Shown here piece after piece: positions 60,430 to 64,000 of a stretch of 64,000 nucleotides of DNA (position 1 is the first letter of the stretch; every line of letters starts with the position of its first letter). The notes beneath the pieces were generated by a model. That model saw nothing but the letters and a program-made list of their open reading frames with translations. It made no database searches and was not told the origin of the DNA. The translations under genes and the position numbers were made by a program. The stretch is from Magnetospirillum sp. GTDB taxonomy: Bacteria; Pseudomonadota; Alphaproteobacteria; CACIAM-22H2. The DNA lies in NCBI GenBank assembly GCA_027532905.1, contig JAPZUA010000001.1, positions 1 through 64,000 on the forward strand. The letters are read 5' to 3'.

Positions 60430-61443
60430 ATGGCCGACGCCCAACCCCTGCTCGAGATCGAAAATCTCCGCACGCATTTCTACACCGCCGACGGCGTGGT
60501 GCGCGCGGTCGACGGCGTGTCCTACTGCGTGCATGCGGGCGAAACGCTTGCAGTCGTCGGCGAAAGCGGCTGCGGCAAGTCGGTCACGGCCATGTCGATC
60601 CTGCGTCTGCTCCCCTCGCCGCCTGCGCGCATCGTCTCGGGCGCCATCCGCTTCGAGGGGCGCGATCTGCTGGCCTGCAGCGAAGCCGAGATGCGCCGCA
60701 TTCGCGGCAACGACATCTCGATGATCTTCCAGGAGCCGATGACGAGCCTCAATCCCGTGCTTACCGTCGGCCGACAAATCGCCGAAACGCTGGAACTCCA
60801 CCAAGGGCTCGACCGTGCCGCCGCACGCCAACGCGCGATCGAGATGCTCGATCTCGTGCGCATGCCCGAGCCCGCACGGCGCGCCGCCGCCTATCCGCAC
60901 CAGCTTTCCGGCGGCATGCGCCAACGCGTGATGATCGCGATGGCGCTTGCGTGCGATCCCAAGCTGCTGATCGCCGACGAACCGACCACGGCCCTCGACG
61001 TCACGATCCAAGCTCAAATCCTCGAGTTGATGCTCGATCTCAAACGTAAGATCGGGGCGGCCGTGATTCTCATCACGCACGATTTGGGCGTCGTCGCCGA
61101 AACGGCCCAACGCGTCGTGGTCATGTATGCGGGCCGCAAAGTCGAAGAAGCCCCCGTCGAGATGCTGTTCGCGCGCCCGCGCCATCCCTATACGCGCGGG
61201 CTGATGGGCTCGATCCCGCATTTGGGCGCTGCATCGCAGGCCGACGGGCCGCGCCAACGCCTCGCGGAGATCCCCGGTATTGTGCCGCGCCTGACCGAAG
61301 CGATCCCCGGCTGCGCCTTCGCCGAACGCTGCAGCTTTGCCCAAGAGCGCTGCCGCCGCGAAGCCCCGCCGCTCGAAGAGCACGCGCCCGGCCATTTCTC
61401 GGCCTGCTGGTTCGCCGATCGCGTTGCGGAGGCGGCAGCATGA
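60430..61443 (+). CDS. Dipeptide-type ABC transporter ATP-binding protein (DppD-like)
   Basis: The 337-residue ATPase has Walker [10 protein letters not shown]-loop [17 protein letters not shown], signature [15 protein letters not shown], Walker [15 protein letters not shown] and a C-terminal oligopeptide-transporter domain with the Cys cluster ([19 protein letters not shown]) that may hold an Fe-S cluster. ATG 60430 is 10 bases after the permease gene. Confidence 0.94.
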   Translation: MADAQPLLEIENLRTHFYTADGVVRAVDGVSYCVHAGETLAVVGESGCGKSVTAMSILRLLPSPPARIVSGAIRFEGRDLLACSEAEMRRIRGNDISMIFQEPMTSLNPVLTVGRQIAETLELHQGLDRAAARQRAIEMLDLVRMPEPARRAAAYPHQLSGGMRQRVMIAMALACDPKLLIADEPTTALDVTIQAQILELMLDLKRKIGAAVILITHDLGVVAETAQRVVVMYAGRKVEEAPVEMLFARPRHPYTRGLMGSIPHLGAASQADGPRQRLAEIPGIVPRLTEAIPGCAFAERCSFAQERCRREAPPLEEHAPGHFSACWFADRVAEAAA

Positions 61444-62420
61444 CCGCTCCTTTGCTCGAAATCGTCGATCTCAAAAAGCATTACGAGATCCGCAAAGGCC
61501 TGTTGGGCCGCGTGTCGGCCAAGGTCTACGCCGTCGACGGCGTTTCGTTCCATGTCGATGCAGGCGAAACGCTTGGATTGGTGGGGGAAAGCGGCTGCGG
61601 CAAATCGACCGTCGGAAAATCGATCCTGAAGCTTGTTGAACCGACGGCGGGCACGATCCGCCTTGCCGGTACTGCCATCGAAAGTCTGAGCCGCAGTGCG
61701 ATGCGGCCGCATCGCCGGGACATGCAGGTCGTCTTCCAGGATCCCTATTCCTCCTTAAGCCCGCGCCTGACGGCAGGCGACATCGTCGCCGAACCGCTGA
61801 CCAATTTCGGATTGGCGACGGGCAAGGCGGCACGCGAACGCACGGCATGGCTCTTCGAGAAGGTAGGGCTGCGCGCCGACCAGATGGCCCGCTATCCCCA
61901 CGAATTCTCCGGCGGCCAACGCCAGCGTCTGGGCATCGCGCGCGCGCTTGCCGTGCAGCCCAAACTGATCGTGGCGGACGAGCCGGTCTCTGCCCTCGAC
62001 GTTTCGGTGCAGGCACAAGTCGTCAATCTGCTGATGGATCTGCAGGCCGAATTCGGCCTCTCCTATCTGTTCGTCGCGCACGACCTTGCGGTCGTCGAAC
62101 ATATTAGCCACCGCGTGGCAGTGATGTATCTGGGCAAGATCGTCGAGATCGCCGACCGGCGGACGATCTTCACGCGACCGCTGCATCCCTACACCGAAGC
62201 ACTGCTGTCGGCCGCCCCGACCCCCGATCCGCGCGCGCGAAAAACGCGGATCGTGCTTTCAGGCGACGTACCTTCGCCGATCAATCCGCCCTCGGGCTGC
62301 CGCTTCCATACGCGCTGCCCCGTCGCCGAAGCGCGTTGCCGCACGATCGAGCCGCCGATCCTCGAAATAGCGCCGGGCCATCAAGTGGCGTGCCATCTTC
62401 ACACGCCCGCATCGAGTTAA
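61440..62420 (+). CDS. Dipeptide-type ABC transporter ATP-binding protein (DppF-like)
   Basis: The 326-residue ATPase has Walker [29 protein letters not shown], signature [15 protein letters not shown], Walker [19 protein letters not shown] and the C-terminal Cys motif [19 protein letters not shown]. It overlaps the DppD-like gene by ATGA, closes the transporter operon and its stop overlaps that of the convergent amidase gene. Confidence 0.94.
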   Translation: MTAPLLEIVDLKKHYEIRKGLLGRVSAKVYAVDGVSFHVDAGETLGLVGESGCGKSTVGKSILKLVEPTAGTIRLAGTAIESLSRSAMRPHRRDMQVVFQDPYSSLSPRLTAGDIVAEPLTNFGLATGKAARERTAWLFEKVGLRADQMARYPHEFSGGQRQRLGIARALAVQPKLIVADEPVSALDVSVQAQVVNLLMDLQAEFGLSYLFVAHDLAVVEHISHRVAVMYLGKIVEIADRRTIFTRPLHPYTEALLSAAPTPDPRARKTRIVLSGDVPSPINPPSGCRFHTRCPVAEARCRTIEPPILEIAPGHQVACHLHTPASS

Positions 62421-63721
62421 CGCTTCAGGAAAGCCTCGAACCACGCGGCATGGCCGATGAGTTCGCCGTCTTCGTTGTGCGGCCCGATCAACTGGATGGC
62501 GAGCGGCAACCCGTCGTCGCTTTTGCCGGCCGGCAGTGCGATCGCCGGGTTCCCCAGCAGCGTCCACATGCGGTTGAAGACGGGATCGCCCGTCCGCTCG
62601 ATGCCGCGCGGGGCGGGCCCTGGGGCGGCCGGAGCCAGGATCACGTCGACGTCGCGCCAGAGCTGCGCCAGCCGATGGCGGCATTTGGTGGCAAGGGCTT
62701 TGGCGGCCGTCTCCTCGCGAATGCCGACCCGGTCGCCCGTCTCCAGCATGTCGCGCAATGCTTCCGAAAGTTCGCCCGGATGTTCGGCCCGCTCGCGCGC
62801 AAGCGCCACGGACGCCTCGCGCGACATGATGGCGAGCTGCGCGTCGTTGAGATCCGCCCAGTAATCCTCGCCCTCGAAATCGCGCACGGAGACGCCCGCC
62901 CCTTCGAGGCGCGCCACCAGCAGCTCGAACAAGCGGCGCGTGGAACCGTCGGCCGACTCCCAAAAGGGCGTATAGCAAACGGCAACGCGTGGGGCCGGCC
63001 GGCCGGCATCGCCCAAGCCGGCGATGGGGCGGGCCGCCACGAGTGCGCGGCGCACGAGATCGAGATCGGCAACAGCACGACAGAACACGCCGAGCGTGTC
63101 GAGCGACGGCGACAAAGGCTTGATGCCCGCCATGTCGATCCAGCCATAGGTGCCCTTGTAGCCGACCACGCCGCAAAAGGCGGCAGGTCGGATCACGGAA
63201 CCCGCCGTCTGCGTTCCCAAGGCGAGCGGCACCTGGAAATCGGCGACGGCCGCCGCCGAGCCCGACGAGGAGCCGCCCGGCGTATAGCCGTGTCGTGCCG
63301 GATTGTGGGTCGGTCCCGGCGTGAAATAGGCGAACTCCGTGGTCACCGTCTTGCCCATTGGAATGGCGCCGGCCGCGATCAGCCGGCGCACGCACAACGC
63401 GTCGTTTTTGGGCCGATGGTTGCGGTAGATGGGCGAACCGTAGCCCGTCGGCATCGAGGCGGTATCGATCAGATCTTTGATCCCGATCGGGATGCCGTGC
63501 AACGGCTGCGTCCGCGCGACCCGGTCGAGGGCCGCCGCCCGGCCGCGCGCATCGCGCTTTTCGACATGGCGCCACGCGCGAACCTCGGGCTCGCGCGCGG
63601 CAACGCGCGCAAGACAGGCGGCAACCAGCGTCGAAGAATCAAGTTTGCCCGAATCGCACGCATTGCGCATTTCGAGGGCCCCGAGCATTTCGGGGTGCGT
63701 CGTCAAATGGGGTTTTGTCAT
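62417..63721 (-). CDS. Amidase-signature family amidase
   Basis: The 434-residue enzyme has [19 protein letters not shown] (Lys), [14 protein letters not shown] (cis-Ser) and [19 protein letters not shown] (Ser nucleophile), all intact. It is the fourth amidase-signature enzyme of the window. It converges on the dipeptide importer operon, and together with the amidase at 53963-55348 it brackets that operon. Substrate unknown; family members act on aryl and aliphatic amides and some on ureides. Confidence 0.9.
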   Translation of the reverse strand: MTKPHLTTHPEMLGALEMRNACDSGKLDSSTLVAACLARVAAREPEVRAWRHVEKRDARGRAAALDRVARTQPLHGIPIGIKDLIDTASMPTGYGSPIYRNHRPKNDALCVRRLIAAGAIPMGKTVTTEFAYFTPGPTHNPARHGYTPGGSSSGSAAAVADFQVPLALGTQTAGSVIRPAAFCGVVGYKGTYGWIDMAGIKPLSPSLDTLGVFCRAVADLDLVRRALVAARPIAGLGDAGRPAPRVAVCYTPFWESADGSTRRLFELLVARLEGAGVSVRDFEGEDYWADLNDAQLAIMSREASVALARERAEHPGELSEALRDMLETGDRVGIREETAAKALATKCRHRLAQLWRDVDVILAPAAPGPAPRGIERTGDPVFNRMWTLLGNPAIALPAGKSDDGLPLAIQLIGPHNEDGELIGHAAWFEAFLKR

Positions 63722-63780
63722 CTGGCTTGCATCATAGCAAGCCAGGACCCCGGCTCAAGCGGTACCGGCGGATGCGGTGT

Positions 63781-64000
63781 TCAGGCGTCGGCCGTTTCGT
63801 CGAGCGCGTAGCCGGCCGAACGGACGGTGCGGATCAGATCGATTTCGCCCTCGCCGTTGATCGCCTTGCGCAAGCGGCGGATATGTACGTCGACCGTTCG
63901 AGGTTCCACGTAGATGTCGCGCCCCCAAACCGCATCGAGCAGCTGCTCGCGGCTGTAGACGCGACCCGGCCGCTCGAGCAGGAAGCGCAGCAGGCGAAAC
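63781..64000 (-). CDS. phoB: Phosphate regulon response regulator PhoB, C-terminal part (5' end outside window)
   Basis: The last 72 codons of an OmpR/PhoB-type winged-helix DNA-binding domain are visible: [19 protein letters not shown], then [20 protein letters not shown] and [20 protein letters not shown], ending [13 protein letters not shown]. The [15 protein letters not shown] stretch is the classical PhoB DNA-recognition region. The receiver domain lies beyond the right edge. PhoB activates phosphate-starvation genes by binding Pho boxes, and a Pho-box-like site precedes phoX in this window. Bases 63722-63780 before it hold nothing recognisable. Confidence 0.88.
   Translation of the reverse strand, partial: FRLLRFLLERPGRVYSREQLLDAVWGRDIYVEPRTVDVHIRRLRKAINGEGEIDLIRTVRSAGYALDETADA

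Noticed and set aside
1-64000. CRISPR arrays, prophage, insertion sequences, tRNA or rRNA genes
   Set aside because: Reading both strands showed no regular spaced repeats, transposase or phage protein motifs, and no cloverleaf-like or rRNA sequence beyond the 16-base complement at 18099-18114. A tRNAscan/Rfam run would be needed to exclude small RNA genes fully.

Overview
The window is a GC-rich, densely packed chromosomal segment with many 1-4 bp ATGA/TGATG overlaps between genes. No rRNA, tRNA, insertion sequence, prophage or CRISPR array was seen. The gene families point to a flagellated, metabolically versatile alphaproteobacterium: small alphaproteobacterial flagellins, PAS_5 proteins, bactofilin plus M23 peptidase, a PuuD-type urate oxidase and many ABC importers. 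A Rhodospirillales-like host is my best guess; this is inference, because no phylogenetic marker is present in full.

Layout. 1-1637: two tandem flagellin genes (the first cut by the window edge), each followed by a strong terminator. 1932-5563: a signalling group of hybrid histidine kinase, REC-HPt protein and PAS_5 protein. 5684-6793: an exported PQQ-type sugar dehydrogenase. 6888-17888: a probable operon for uptake and CoA-dependent breakdown of an aromatic or cyclic acid (SDR, MarR regulator, enoyl-CoA hydratase-like protein, acyl-CoA dehydrogenase, an old-yellow-enzyme protein with a fibronectin III tail, an aminobenzoate/benzoate-type CoA ligase and a five-gene branched-chain-type ABC importer). 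A near-perfect inverted repeat lies just before it. 17889-18300: a free-standing unit with a hairpin-rich leader, a Shine-Dalgarno complementary to the full 16S tail, a 39-codon ORF and a strong terminator. 18318-20341: enoyl-CoA hydratase, Sel1-repeat protein, FolE. 20531-22555: PhoX phosphatase behind a Pho-box-like site; the 3' end of phoB lies at the right edge.

Purine and urea nitrogen is the main theme of 22-46 kb. PuuD urate oxidase and 5-hydroxyisourate hydrolase (22644-23924), an M20 allantoate-amidohydrolase-type enzyme next to a full ureDABCEFG operon (28460-34737), and allophanate hydrolase, a second amidase and PuuE allantoinase (41414-45352) outline a route from urate to ammonia. 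OHCU decarboxylase and urea carboxylase are not in the window. Between these lie an orphan ABC ATPase, a histidine kinase, a LysR/AhpD/flavin-binding cluster, bactofilin with an M23 peptidase, and a polyamine-type ABC importer.

46-49.4 kb holds a gamma-glutamyltransferase, Nudix, isochorismatase-like and cupin run. 50772-53210 encodes an unusual alpha/beta-hydrolase to GT41 (O-GlcNAc-transferase-like) fusion that converges on a TylF-type methyltransferase. 53963-63721 is a peptide/amide scavenging cluster: two amidases flank an M81 peptidase and a dipeptide-type ABC importer.

The observations I rate highest are the 39-codon unit with its extended Shine-Dalgarno, the hydrolase-GT41 fusion and the OYE-FN3 protein.
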